Part shown: positions 51,731 through 60,506 of the stretch, piece after piece
Layout: each line of letters begins with the position of its first letter
How positions within the stretch are numbered: position 1 is the stretch's first letter
Assembly (NCBI GenBank): GCA_963768765.1
Contig: CAVYJK010000021.1
Location: 124,001 to 188,000, forward strand
Length of the DNA: 64,000 bases
DNA from: DASWLF01 sp963768765
GTDB lineage: Bacteria > Desulfobacterota > Desulfobaccia > Desulfobaccales > 0-14-0-80-60-11
Direction: 5' to 3'
The notes under the pieces: model-generated
What the model was told of the DNA's origin: nothing
The model's database searches: none
The model's input: only the letters and a program-made list of their open reading frames with translations
Program-made: the position numbers and the translations under genes

Positions 51731-51803
51731 CCCTTCCCAGGTTTCAGATTCTCCCGCCGGCATCTGCCATGGCGGCAACCTCTTTATTTTACCACAAAAA
51801 TAA

Positions 51804-51850
51804 GAGAATCGCCCTGGGTTTGGTGATTATGTGACCCCAGGGCGACTCTC
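51804..51850 (-). terminator. Terminator of the TauE/UspA operon
   Basis: Arms GAGAATCGCCCTGGG and CCCAGGGCGACTCTC pair over 15 positions with one mismatch. On the minus strand the stem is followed by TTATTTTTG. It lies about 30 bases after the stop of the lipoprotein gene. Confidence 0.75.
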
Positions 51851-51877
51851 TGAATGCACCTGCACCAGGCGGAGAAC

Positions 51878-52469
51878 TTATTTCTTAAAAATGTCCGTCC
51901 TGGTTATGTTCATAAACCTCGCGGCCTTGCCCGGCTCTTTGTAGTAGACGCGCACTTCGTCTCCCGCCTCCCAGGTATTATCCGGCAGGGCCATGTATTC
52001 CTCGGGCACGGAGAACGTCACCAGCAATTTCTGCCGGCCGGAATACACGGTGATGGCTTTCTTGTCCTTGTCCACGATGGGGAACTTCTTATCAGCCACC
52101 AGGGGACTGTTCTTGGCCACGTTTTCTTTCTGGTCGATGAGCGTGTAAGTAATCTTCTTCATACCTTGCGAGGCCGGATCGTAAATGACGATTTCCCGGG
52201 TCTTGGTGTCCAGCTTCATCCGCAGGCCGGCTTTGGGATCCTCACCCCGCTCTGCCGGGTCCTTGGGCAGCGCAAAGGTAACGGGCGCCCCGCTGTAATC
52301 GGGATTGGCGGTGTCATGTTTGACATCGATGATAAAGGTCACCGTTTCTTTATCTTTATCAAAGGCGATCACCCTGCCTTGGTCCACTTTGCCTTGTTCG
52401 CCGCACCCCAATGCCAGGACGAGCGGGCAGGATGGCAAATAGGGCCAACCAACTAAGTTTTTTCCCCAT
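51878..52469 (-). pseudogene. DUF4881-like lipoprotein, one extra base near 52425
   Basis: The ATG at 52469 follows AGAGGAGATC and gives MGKKLSWLALFAILP. The frame is then lost and resumes as LVLALGCGEQGKVDQGRVIA, which supplies the lipobox Cys. The span is 592 bases, one over a multiple of three. The repaired product is about 196 residues: a lipoprotein with a beta-rich body (VTFIIDVKHDTANPDYSGAP, ITYTLIDQKENVAKNSPL, GDEVRVYYKEPGKAARFM) like the DUF4881 family I associate with sulfate reducers. Last gene of the operon; function unknown. Confidence 0.75.
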
Positions 52470-52470
52470 G

Positions 52471-52660
52471 TTAGATCTCCTCTTGAAAAACCCGGATCAG
52501 CTTCGCCACCGAGATCTGGGCTTTGGCCTTCTTGGCCGCGACCTCTTGCTTGGCCCCTTGCACCATCCGCACGAAGATATAGAGAGACATGGCGCTCACC
52601 AGGCCCAGGATCAGGACCGTGGCCGCTCCGTCAAAGTATGGCTTTGCCCGCCGGGATCAC
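52471..52660 (-). pseudogene. Small membrane protein coupled to TauE, one extra base near 52633
   Basis: A GTG at 52660 overlaps the TauE stop (GTGA). It gives VIPAGKAIL, after which a T in the CTTT run breaks the frame; the other frame continues DGAATVLILGLVSAMSLYIF, VRMVQGAKQEVAAKKAKAQI and SVAKLIRVFQEEI before TAA. The span is 190 bases, one over 63 codons. The repaired product is about 62 residues with one membrane helix and a Lys/Ala-rich cytoplasmic tail. It sits between the exporter and lipoprotein genes and may be a small partner of the transporter. Confidence 0.5.
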
Positions 52661-53574
52661 CCTCCAGGCATAAGCTTCAAGACGATGGACAGGGCGCAGC
52701 CGATGACGGCCAGTCCGAAGGCGATGCGGATGCCGTAGCCCTTGATGTACTTGGTGGCCACGGTGCCGATCTGGGCCCCCACCGCCGCGCCCATCAGCAT
52801 GATGACCGCGGCCACCAACTCGGTGCGGCCTTTGTAGGTATAGGTGCCGGTGCCGTACAGGCCGGAGATCATCACCTCGAAGAGGTCGGTGCCCACCGCC
52901 ACGTGGGTGGGGCAGCCGATGAAGTAAATCAAGGCCGGCATGCGGATCAGACCGCCGCCGATCCCCAGGATGCCCGCCAGCCAGCCGGTGGCGAAACTGA
53001 TAAAAATGGGCAGCCAGGCGGTGCAGGTGATCTGGGCCTCTTTGAAAGTGACCATCGGGGGAATCTTGATCTTGTGCAGGGTCTTGGCCCAATCCAGGCC
53101 GGTGGACAGCTTGTCCACTTCTTTGCCCGCCGCCAACGCCTCCCGGTCTTTCCGTTTTTTCTTGGCCACGTCGGCAAAGACCATCCAGGCGATGAGGGAC
53201 AACAGCACCAGGTACAACAGGCGGACATACAGTTCCACCAACCCGATGCGTTCCAGGTACATGACCATCTGGGCCCCCACTTCGAAGCCCACCACCGTGC
53301 CCACCAGCATGATGAGGCCCAGTTTATAATCCACGTTGCCGAATTTGCCGTGGCGCATGGTGGAGATCAGCGATTTCCCCGCCATGTGGGCGATGTCGGT
53401 GCCGATGGCAAAGGCCATGGGAAAGCCCAGGATGTTCAGGCCCGGGGTTACCATCCAGGCGCCGCCCATGCCGAAGAAGCCGCCGATAATTCCCACGCCT
53501 ACACCCAAAATGATCAGCCCGGGCCAGAATATCTTGATTCCCGCAATGGGCATCAGAACATATAGCCAATCCAT
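52657..53574 (-). CDS. TauE/SafE family anion exporter
   Basis: The 305-residue protein has about eight to nine membrane helices and the two TauE/SafE halves, each with a Gly-rich entry (LGVGVGIIGGFFGMGGAWMV and GWLAGILGIGGGLIRMPALI) and a later IGTDIAHM or VGTDLFEVM motif. A charged cytoplasmic loop (DVAKKKRKDREALAAGKEVD) lies between the halves. Family members move sulfite, sulfoacetate or related anions. A GGTAGGAGGAAAA site precedes the ATG. The operon is uspA, small membrane protein, this gene, small membrane protein, lipoprotein. The substrate is inferred from family only. Confidence 0.9.
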   Translation of the reverse strand: MDWLYVLMPIAGIKIFWPGLIILGVGVGIIGGFFGMGGAWMVTPGLNILGFPMAFAIGTDIAHMAGKSLISTMRHGKFGNVDYKLGLIMLVGTVVGFEVGAQMVMYLERIGLVELYVRLLYLVLLSLIAWMVFADVAKKKRKDREALAAGKEVDKLSTGLDWAKTLHKIKIPPMVTFKEAQITCTAWLPIFISFATGWLAGILGIGGGLIRMPALIYFIGCPTHVAVGTDLFEVMISGLYGTGTYTYKGRTELVAAVIMLMGAAVGAQIGTVATKYIKGYGIRIAFGLAVIGCALSIVLKLMPGG

Positions 53575-53610
53575 AGTATTTTCCTCCTACCTCGTCGTTC
53601 TCAGCAAGCC

Positions 53611-53908
53611 TTAATGCTCCGCCAGGTCCCGGTGCGCCAGGTCAATGCCGATGGTGCGCATGACCAGGTCCGCCAGGAGTCCAAAAATCAAGCCGATAAT
53701 GGGAATGAGGACTACCGTCAGGAGAGCGAAATAAAGGTGACTCTCATTGTACAGATTGGTCCACCAGGCTTCCCAGCCGGTAAATTTCCGGGTATCGGCT
53801 ACCACTACCAGGGGGGCCGCCGTCGGCCCGGCGGCCAGGGCCATTCTCCGGCAGCAACAAGCTGACCATGATCACCAGCCCCGTGAGTTTTGCCCACCAT
53901 TTACGCAT
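53611..53908 (-). pseudogene. Small membrane protein of the TauE operon, one extra base near 53843
   Basis: The ATG at 53908 follows AAGGAGGT and gives MRKWWAKLTGLVIMVSLLLP, a signal or anchor sequence. The frame then breaks and resumes as MALAAGPTAAPLVVVADTRK, FTGWEAWWTNLYNESHLYFA, LLTVVLIPIIGLIFGLLADL and ends DLAHRDLAEH. The span is 298 bases, one over a multiple of three; dropping one A of GAGAATGG restores about 98 residues. Two helices with a short Trp-rich periplasmic loop. A partner of the exporter is likely from position; family unknown. Confidence 0.65.
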
Positions 53909-53935
53909 TGCGCTTGACCTCCTTAAAATCCTTGG

Positions 53936-54350
53936 TTACCTGACCACCGTAACTTCGCAGGGGGCATGCGCCACCACCTTGGCGGCGGTTGCAGCCCATT
54001 AGCATCCTTTCCAGGGCGTTCAGGCCGGTGCTGCCGATAACGATCCGGTCAAACTTGCCCTCTTGAGCCTTGCGGATGATTAAGTTGGCCGGCACCAGCC
54101 CCGCTTCCAGCACCGTCTCCACCGGCAGGTTTTTGGCGTCAAACAGGGCCTTGCCCTTTTTCAACGCGGCCCTGGCTTCGTCTTCCAGCTTGTCCTGAAT
54201 GTTCGGCGGCATGTCTTCGAGATAGTCCGCGCCGTAATAGGCCACCGACATCAAGGTCACCTGCGCCCCTTGCTTCTCCGCCAGTTCCAAAGCTCGTGCC
54301 ACGGCCTTCATAGAAGTTTCCGAGCCGTCCGTTGCCACCAGCACTTTCAT
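53936..54350 (-). pseudogene. uspA: Universal stress protein UspA family, one extra base near 53993
   Basis: The ATG at 54350 follows AGGAGGACTTT. The product (MKVLVATDGSETSMKAVARA) has the ATP-binding Usp fold, ending IVIGSTGLNALERMLMG. There the frame is lost, just where the G-x9-G(S/T) loop expects GSTAAKVVAHAPCEV. The correct continuation lies in the next frame (TAAKVVAHAPCEVTVVR then TAA at 53936). Span 415 is one over a multiple of three. Repaired length is 137 residues, normal for the family. It heads the TauE operon and may link it to stress or energy state. Confidence 0.85.
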
Positions 54351-54617
54351 AAAGTCCTCCTCGTTATTCAACAGCTTTGAAATAGCTTTAACCACCGTTG
54401 GTCATTATTTAAATTCCGTTCTTCCATTTAAACCTTGTGGTAAAAAAAATCATTTTCAATAATGTCCACCTGACCCTGAAGCTGGACCCCCTCACCGAAA
54501 AAAATAAGCAACGGGCGTGCCAGGAGCCAGGACCCTGTCGCCAGAAGCCTAAGGGCTTGATAATACTGCTAATCCTATTAAAGGGGGCCACTTTTCAGCC
54601 GCGGCCAACGAAGGCAT

Positions 54618-54646
54618 CTGTCAGTATTTTTTACAGATTGTAAAGG
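54618..54646. promoter_or_regulatory. 29-bp conserved motif with TTTACA-N3-TGTAAA palindrome, copy 2
   Basis: Reads CTGTCAGTATTTTTTACAG then ATTGTAAAGG. Palindrome TTTACA-GAT-TGTAAA at 54630-54644. It lies about 150 bases upstream of the -10 box and 184 bases before the start codon of the PEP synthase-like gene, a distance suited to an upstream activator site. Confidence 0.75.
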
Positions 54647-54795
54647 GCCGCCGGTTGCCGCAGCCACCGCTTCCAGCCGATTTCCGGGGAAGCGGCTCCT
54701 TGGGCGCCGCAGAAATCCCCGCCCCAATCGGCGCCCCATCACCCTTCCTGGCTCCGGGGGCCGCCTTCTTCCTGCTGTCTTGGGGAGCCGTGATC

Positions 54796-54804
54796 TGGTA
54801 TAAT
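54796..54804 (+). promoter_or_regulatory. Extended -10 promoter of the second PEP synthase-like gene
   Basis: TGGTATAAT is a perfect extended -10 element (TGNTATAAT). No convincing -35 box lies 17 bases upstream, consistent with extended -10 or activator-dependent use. The start codon is 25 bases further on. Confidence 0.7.
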
Positions 54805-54829
54805 TCTTGATAGTTAAGAGGCCCTTATC

Positions 54830-57461
54830 ATGGAGACCCTCAATCTCTTCAGAGAGCTTTATCGGAAGTGGAAAGGCCCCAAAGGCAGACCCTCCCGGGA
54901 CGACCTGGCCGCGGCCTTCCGCTTCCGCTATGCCTGCTTCAAGGATCTGCTCGATTCCAACACCCAGCTCCTGAACCTCATTGCCGACCTGGAAGAAAAA
55001 CTGGAGGGCCACCAGGTCTTCGGCATGTCCTATGTCCGGTCCCAATCGGCCCGGGCCGCGTTTCACGCCTTCCGCATGATCAAGAGCCTGGACGTCCTGT
55101 CCGGCCACCGTTATCCCTACCTCTACCAGGTGCTGGATAAGATCAACGCCGGCATCAAAGCGCAACTGGGAGAAAGGAAAGAGCTGCCGGTGACGGAACT
55201 GGTTTTACCGCTCAACCGGGTCAACAAGGATATGGTGGATGCCGTGGGCGGGAAAAACGCCAGTCTGGGGGAGGCCCTGACCCGCGTCGGGCTCCCCATC
55301 CCGGAGGGGTTCGCCATCACCACCCGGGCCTACGATCTCTTCCTGGCTCATAATGACTTGGTGGACGAAATCAACAAAAGGAAGATGGAGCTGGACCCCC
55401 GGAACCCCCAAACCGTGCAGCAGGTCAGCCAGGAGATCCAGAAGCTGGTTGCCGGCGCCCGGGTCCCGCCCACCCTTACGGAGGCCATCCTCTCCGCCCA
55501 CGCCCGGATGGCGGCAGCCCTGGGGGCCTCCGGAACCCTTAAGGTCTCCATGCGCTCCAGCGCCATCGGCGAGGACAGCGAACTCTCCTACGCCGGCCAG
55601 TATCTAACCATCTTGAATGTCCCTGCCGAGAAACTCGTCCAGGCCTACAAGGACATCCTGGCCAGTCTCTACACTCCCCGGGCCATCTCTTACCGCCTCA
55701 ACAAGGGGATCCGGGACGAAGACATCGCCATGAGCGTGGTCTGCCTCCAGATGGTGGACTCGCAAGCCAGCGGCGTGATGTACTCCCGCCATCCCTTCAA
55801 CGTCCTGGACGACAACCTCCTCATCAGCGCGGTCTGGGGCCTGGGGCCCTACGCGGTGGACGGGGTCATCACTCCGGACACCTACCGGGTGGCCAAAGAC
55901 GGCCAGCTCACCATCCTGGAATCCAGGATCGCCCACAAGCCGGTGATGCTTACGGCCAACCCGGACGAGGGCCTGCGGGAAATCCCGGTGCCCCCGGAAA
56001 ACCAGGATAAGTCTTGCCTCACCCCGGAGCAGGTCAAAACCCTGGCGGGCTATGGCTTGCAACTGGAAACCCACTACCGGGGGCCCCAGGACGTGGAGTG
56101 GGCCCTGGACCGGGAGGGCCGCCTGCTGGTGCTGCAAAGCCGGCCCCTGCGCCTGGAGGCGCCCACGGCAGGGGACCTGGCCGGCATCCCCGTGGCCGCC
56201 GGCTACCCCCTGCTCCTTGCCGGCGGGGCTCCGGCCTTTCCCGGGGTGGGCTGCGGCCCGGCCTTTCATGTCAAGAGCGACGAAGACCTGCTCAGCTTCC
56301 CGGACGGGGCCGTGCTGGTGGCCCACCACTCGTCCCCCAAATTTGTCCTGGTGATGCCCAAGGCCCAGGCCATCGTCACCGATTCGGGCAGCATCTCCGG
56401 CCACATGGCTTCCCTGGCCCGGGAATTCGCGGTGCCCGCCCTGCTGGATACCAAGACCGCCACCAGCGCCATTGCGCCGGGCCTGGAAGTCACGGTGGAC
56501 GCCTATACGGGCCGGGTGTACCAGGGTAGGGTGCCCGAGCTTCTGGCCCGCCAGCAGGCCCGGGAATCCCACATGAAGGACACCCCGGTTTATGAGACCC
56601 TGCGGACAAGTGGCCGATTACATCCTGCCCCTGCACCTGGTGGACCCCAAGGCCCCGGACTTTTCCCCGGAAAACTGCCGGTCCCTCCACGACTTGGGCA
56701 GGCTGGTGCATGAGCTCTCTTACACCGAGATGTTTCAGATCAGCGACCTGGTGTCAGCAAGGGGCGGCGGCGCGGTCAAGCTGGACGCCCCCATTCCGTT
56801 GGACCTCTACCTCATCGATCTGGGGGGCGGCCTCACCGCTGACGCCCAAGATGCCGCCAGGGTGACGGTGGCCCAGATCGCCTCGGTCCCCTTGCAGGCC
56901 CTCCTTAAGGGCATGCTGCACCAGGATTTGCGCGCTCGCGAGCCACGGCCCATCCAGCTTTCCGGGTTGTTCTCCGTCATGCGGGAGCAGCTTTTGGCCG
57001 CCCCCGATCTGGAGGAGCGCTTCGGAGAGCGCAGCTACGCCATCATCTCCGACAAATATCTCAATTTCTCCTCCCGGGTGGGCTACCACTACAGCGTTCT
57101 CGACTGCTACTGCGGCCTGACCGTCAATAAAAACTACATCACCTTCTCTTTCAAGGGGGGCGCGGCCGACGAGATGCGGCGCAACCGGCGGGTCCGGGCC
57201 ATCGCCCTGGTGCTGCTGGGGTTGGATTTTGCCGTGGATGTCAAGGGGGACCGGGTGGACGCCCGGCTGCAGAAATACGACTGCGGGGTCATCGAAGAAA
57301 AATTGGACCTCATCGGCCGCCTCCTCAACTTCACCCGGCAGATGGACATGCTCATGACCAGCGAGGCCAGCATCGAAGCGGTGGCCAAAAATTTCCTGGA
57401 AGGAAACTATGCCCTGGACCTGGCGGCCCTGGAGCCCTCCGCCGCCGCGCCCTCCCCTTGA
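54830..57461 (+). pseudogene. PEP synthase-like protein with unusual N- and C-terminal domains, copy 2, one extra base near 56606
   Basis: Repaired length is about 876 residues, parallel to the gene at 43804 over its whole length. The N-terminal helical domain is 1-140 (FRYACFKDLLDSNTQLLNLI, FGMSYVRSQSARAAFHAF). The ATP-grasp domain has MVDAVGGKNASLGEALTRVG, MRSSAIGEDSELSYAGQY and DVEWALDREGRLLVLQSRPL. The phosphohistidine domain has GSISGHMASLAREFAVPAL (His about 525). At 56606 an extra A in GCGGACAAG breaks the frame; it resumes QVADYILPLHLVDPKAPDFS and closes with FSFKGGAADEMRRNRRVRAI. The paralog is intact at this point, which locates the break. Confidence 0.82.
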
Positions 57462-57522
57462 AACCCGGCGAATCCTGCTTAACCTTCCTGCCAGCGCTTA
57501 AGAAGAGAAAAAGAGAGCCGGC

Positions 57523-58767
57523 ATGGACCGCTCCGCCGCCATATTTAACGGCCTGTGCGCCGTGGGCTTCCTGGCCCGGGCTTCCTACGCCCTGGCCCGC
57601 ACCCCCGTGCTGGCCCTGTTTGCCGCCTCCCTGGGCGCCGGCCCCGAGGCCATCGGTTTTTGCGTAGCCAGTTCCACCGTCACCGGCATCTTCTTCAAGA
57701 TGCCCGCCGGGGTGGTCTCGGACATCCTGGGCAAGACCCGCACCCTGTTCATCGGTTTGGCCTGCTTCGCCTTCATTCCCCTGGCCTACTTGCTGGTTTC
57801 CACCTATCAGGCCCTGGTGGTGGTGCGGTTTTTCCACGGCTTTGCCACCGCCGTCTATGGCCCCGTGTCCATGGCGGTCATCGTCAGCGTGGCCGGCGAC
57901 CGCCGGGGCGAGATGCTTTCGTGGTTCTCTTCCGTCACCATCATCGGCAACCTCCTGGGCGCTCCCCTGGGCGGGTTCCTGCTCACCCGGCTGGCCGGGA
58001 CGGGCACTCCCCAGCTCCTGCACTTTCACCTCATCTATGGCGTGGTGGCGGCCCTGGGCGCCGCCTCCCTGGCGGTGGCCCTCTGGGCCTTGCGGGGCCG
58101 GGTTCCGGAGTCGGCGACCCCTCAAGGCCGCACCCTGGCCGCGGTTTGGCAGCAATTCAAGACCGGCCTCCAGGAAATCCTCCTGGACCGCCGGGTCTTC
58201 CTCACCAGCAACCTGGAAGGGGTGCAGAACCTCTCCCTGGGGGCCCTGGAGGCCTTCCTGCCCATCTATGCGGTGCAGATTGCGGGGCTCAGCGCCTTTC
58301 AGGCGGGCCTGCTCTGGGGGGTGCAGGTGGTGGCCACCATCGCCTCCAAACCTGTCATGGGCCGGCTCTCGGACCGCTACGGCCGCCAGCCCCTTCTCTT
58401 TTGGGGGATGTTCGTCTGCGCCGTGCCTTTCGCCCTCGTCCCCTGGTTCCGGGACTTCGCTGCCCTCTTGGCCCTGGCGGCCCTGTTCGGCCTGGGGGAG
58501 GCCGTGGTCACTTCTTCGGCCGCGGCGTTGGTGGCCGATTTCTGCCGCGAGGACCACCTGGGTTCGGCCATGGGGGCCTTCGGCACCATCTTCGATGTGG
58601 GCCACGCCGCCGGGCCATTGCTGGCCGGGCTCCTCATCGGCTTCTGGGGCGGGGGAGACTTCCGGGGGCCCTTTGCCATCATTGCCGCCATTTTAATTTT
58701 GGCGGCCCTGGTCTTCAGGGCTGGAGTTATGGGAATGAAATCGAGGGAAAGCCAGGGCGGGAATTAA
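57523..58767 (+). CDS. Major facilitator superfamily transporter
   Basis: The 414-residue protein has about twelve membrane helices in two halves, with MFS motif A-like loops (MPAGVVSDILGKTRTLFIGL and MGRLSDRYGRQPLLFWGM). The central loop (GRVPESATPQGRTLAAVWQQ) separates the halves. Substrate is not identifiable; drug or small-anion efflux is the usual guess for this group. The ATG lies about 60 bases after the PEP synthase-like gene on the same strand, so a shared transcript is possible. Confidence 0.9.
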   Translation: MDRSAAIFNGLCAVGFLARASYALARTPVLALFAASLGAGPEAIGFCVASSTVTGIFFKMPAGVVSDILGKTRTLFIGLACFAFIPLAYLLVSTYQALVVVRFFHGFATAVYGPVSMAVIVSVAGDRRGEMLSWFSSVTIIGNLLGAPLGGFLLTRLAGTGTPQLLHFHLIYGVVAALGAASLAVALWALRGRVPESATPQGRTLAAVWQQFKTGLQEILLDRRVFLTSNLEGVQNLSLGALEAFLPIYAVQIAGLSAFQAGLLWGVQVVATIASKPVMGRLSDRYGRQPLLFWGMFVCAVPFALVPWFRDFAALLALAALFGLGEAVVTSSAAALVADFCREDHLGSAMGAFGTIFDVGHAAGPLLAGLLIGFWGGGDFRGPFAIIAAILILAALVFRAGVMGMKSRESQGGN

Positions 58768-58788
58768 AGGTGCCGCTACTTCTAGAAA

Positions 58789-59202
58789 TTATTTATTTTC
58801 TGCCGCCGGGGCCTTGCGGGTCTTTTCTCTCTCCAGCTTCTTCTCATAGGCCCCATCGATCTTCAGCAGCAGTTCCTCCAGGGGGCACGGCTTCAGGAGG
58901 TAGTCATAACCTCCCAGTTTGATGATCTCCAGGGCCGCGTCCATGGAGGCGTGCCCCGTGAGAATGATCACCTCGATTTCCGGATGCCCCTGCTTGATGG
59001 CCGCCAGGGTCTTGATGCCGTCCATTTCCGGCATCCTGATATCCAGCAGCACCACGTCGTAGGCCTGCCTTTCAAGCTCTTCCAGGGCCGCGGCGCCGCT
59101 GCCCAGGGAATGGACTTCCAACCCCTGGGCCCCCAGCATTTTCTGGAGGGTCACCCGGAAGCGCTCTTCGTCGTCCACCAGCAAGATCCTGGGAGCGCTC
59201 AT
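58789..59202 (-). CDS. Stand-alone response regulator receiver protein
   Basis: The 137-residue protein (MSAPRILLVDDEERFRVTLQ) is a receiver with DDE acidic pair, phospho-acceptor Asp in VVLLDIRMPEMDG (about residue 54), Thr in VIILTGHAS and Lys in YLLKPCP. A short basic coiled tail follows (YEKKLEREKTRK). The ATG at 59202 overlaps the stop of the kinase gene (ATGA), so the pair is co-translated. No output domain: it probably signals by protein contact. Confidence 0.92.
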   Translation of the reverse strand: MSAPRILLVDDEERFRVTLQKMLGAQGLEVHSLGSGAAALEELERQAYDVVLLDIRMPEMDGIKTLAAIKQGHPEIEVIILTGHASMDAALEIIKLGGYDYLLKPCPLEELLLKIDGAYEKKLEREKTRKAPAAENK

Positions 59203-59975
59203 GCCAGCAATGACTCCACGTCCGGTCTCCGGGGGAGGACGATGGTGAAAGTTGTGCCCCCTCCCACGGTGCTTTCCACCCCCATCTCTCCTCCCAGCCT
59301 TTGAATGATCCCGTGGGAAATGGACAGCCCCAAACCGGTGCCCTTCCCTTCCGCCTTGGTGGTGAAAAACGGGTCGAAGATCTTTTCCAGGTTCTCTGGC
59401 GTTATGCCGCAACCGGTGTCGCGGATCAAGATGTGCACCGAGCCGTCTGCCGCCTCACCGGTGGTGAGGGTGATGGTGCCGTCCTGGCCGATGGCATGGG
59501 CGGCGTTGGTCAACAGGTTAAGGACCACCTGCCGCAACTGGGGGGCGTCGCTGTAAATAACGGGCAAGTTCTGATCATATTCCCTGACTATCTCGATGTT
59601 TTGGTGCTTGGCCTCTTTTTCCACCAGCATGGTCATGTCTTCGATAATCCGGTTGACGTCCACGGCCTGGATCACCGGCTCCCGCTTGCGGGCGAAATCC
59701 AGTAAATTGCGGATGATCTCGGTGCAGCGGTCCACCTGCTGGATGATCTGGCCCAGGGAACCTTGCAGTTCCTCTTTTTCCCCCACCGCCACGGATGCCG
59801 CTTTTTTCAACACCTGCTGCATCCATTCGGCTTCCTGGCGGATAATGGCCAGGGGATTGTTGATTTCGTGGGCAATACCGGCGGAGAGCTGGCCGATGGC
59901 GGCCAACTTCTGGGATTGGAGCAGGCGCTCATCCAGGAGCCAATTTTTTTTATGGGGCGTCATCTGGGAACCCAT
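59199..59975 (-). CDS. Cytoplasmic sensor histidine kinase
   Basis: A kinase of about 258 residues without membrane helix or recognisable sensor domain. H box GQLSAGIAHEINNPLAIIRQ (phospho-acceptor His about 36), N box VVLNLLTNAAHAIGQDG, G1 RDTGCGITPE, F box FDPFFTTKAEGKGTGLGLSI and G2 are all present. The start is uncertain: ATG 59975 is used, with ATG 59963 and TTG 59996 as alternatives, none with a strong ribosome site. So an unseen longer N-terminus cannot be excluded. Operon with the receiver at 58789 and close to the receiver at 60099. Confidence 0.88.
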   Translation of the reverse strand: MGSQMTPHKKNWLLDERLLQSQKLAAIGQLSAGIAHEINNPLAIIRQEAEWMQQVLKKAASVAVGEKEELQGSLGQIIQQVDRCTEIIRNLLDFARKREPVIQAVDVNRIIEDMTMLVEKEAKHQNIEIVREYDQNLPVIYSDAPQLRQVVLNLLTNAAHAIGQDGTITLTTGEAADGSVHILIRDTGCGITPENLEKIFDPFFTTKAEGKGTGLGLSISHGIIQRLGGEMGVESTVGGGTTFTIVLPRRPDVESLLA

Positions 59976-60098
59976 CAACCCGGAAGGCAAAGCCAAACCG
60001 CACCCAAGGCCGGCATTATAAAATCGCTAACCCGCTTAGTCTTATCTACCGCCTGGCCGCTGATTGGCGGGCCGGCCGGAGCGGCCGGGGTCTGGACC

Positions 60099-60488
60099 TC
60101 AAGCCTTGCCTTCCTGGATCAGCTTCCGCTCATAGGCCTGGCGCATCTTTTCCAGCAACTCGTCCAGGGCCACCGGCTTCATGACGTAATCGAAGGCCCC
60201 CAGTTGCATGCCCTGGATGCCCGACTCCACCGAGGCGTGGCCCGTGAGCATGATGACCTCCACCAGGGGCTTTTTCTTCTTCATTTCCCGCAAGGTCTCA
60301 ATGCCGTCCAGACCGGGCATTTTCACGTCCAGAATAACTACATCGAAGTTGCCGTCATCGATCAATTCCAGGGCTTTGTAGCCGCTCTCGGCGCCGGTGA
60401 CGTCTATGCCCCGGGCCTTAAGGCGCTTGACAATGGTCTCCAGAAAATCCTCCTCGTCATCAACTATCATCACCTTGAATTTCTCCAT
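60099..60488 (-). CDS. Stand-alone response regulator receiver protein
   Basis: The 129-residue receiver (MEKFKVMIVDDEEDFLETIV) has DDE, phospho-acceptor Asp in VVILDVKMPGLDG (about residue 54), Thr in VIMLTGHASVE and Lys in YVMKPVALDE. I start at ATG 60488 because AGGAGG lies 8 bases upstream; a GTG three codons earlier is blocked by that site. It lies 18 bases after the kinase at 60507 on the same strand. It resembles the receiver at 58789 (LTGHAS, YDYLLKP/FDYVMKP), so the two kinase/receiver pairs look duplicated. Confidence 0.92.
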   Translation of the reverse strand: MEKFKVMIVDDEEDFLETIVKRLKARGIDVTGAESGYKALELIDDGNFDVVILDVKMPGLDGIETLREMKKKKPLVEVIMLTGHASVESGIQGMQLGAFDYVMKPVALDELLEKMRQAYERKLIQEGKA

Positions 60489-60506
60489 ATCCGCCACCTC
60501 CTCGGG

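Larger units (their letters stand above)
54351..54829. other. Regulatory gap between uspA and the second PEP synthase-like gene
   Basis: About 480 bases between divergently transcribed genes. It holds the 29-bp motif (54618-54646) and an extended -10 promoter (54796-54804), listed separately. No gene was found. Confidence 0.5.
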
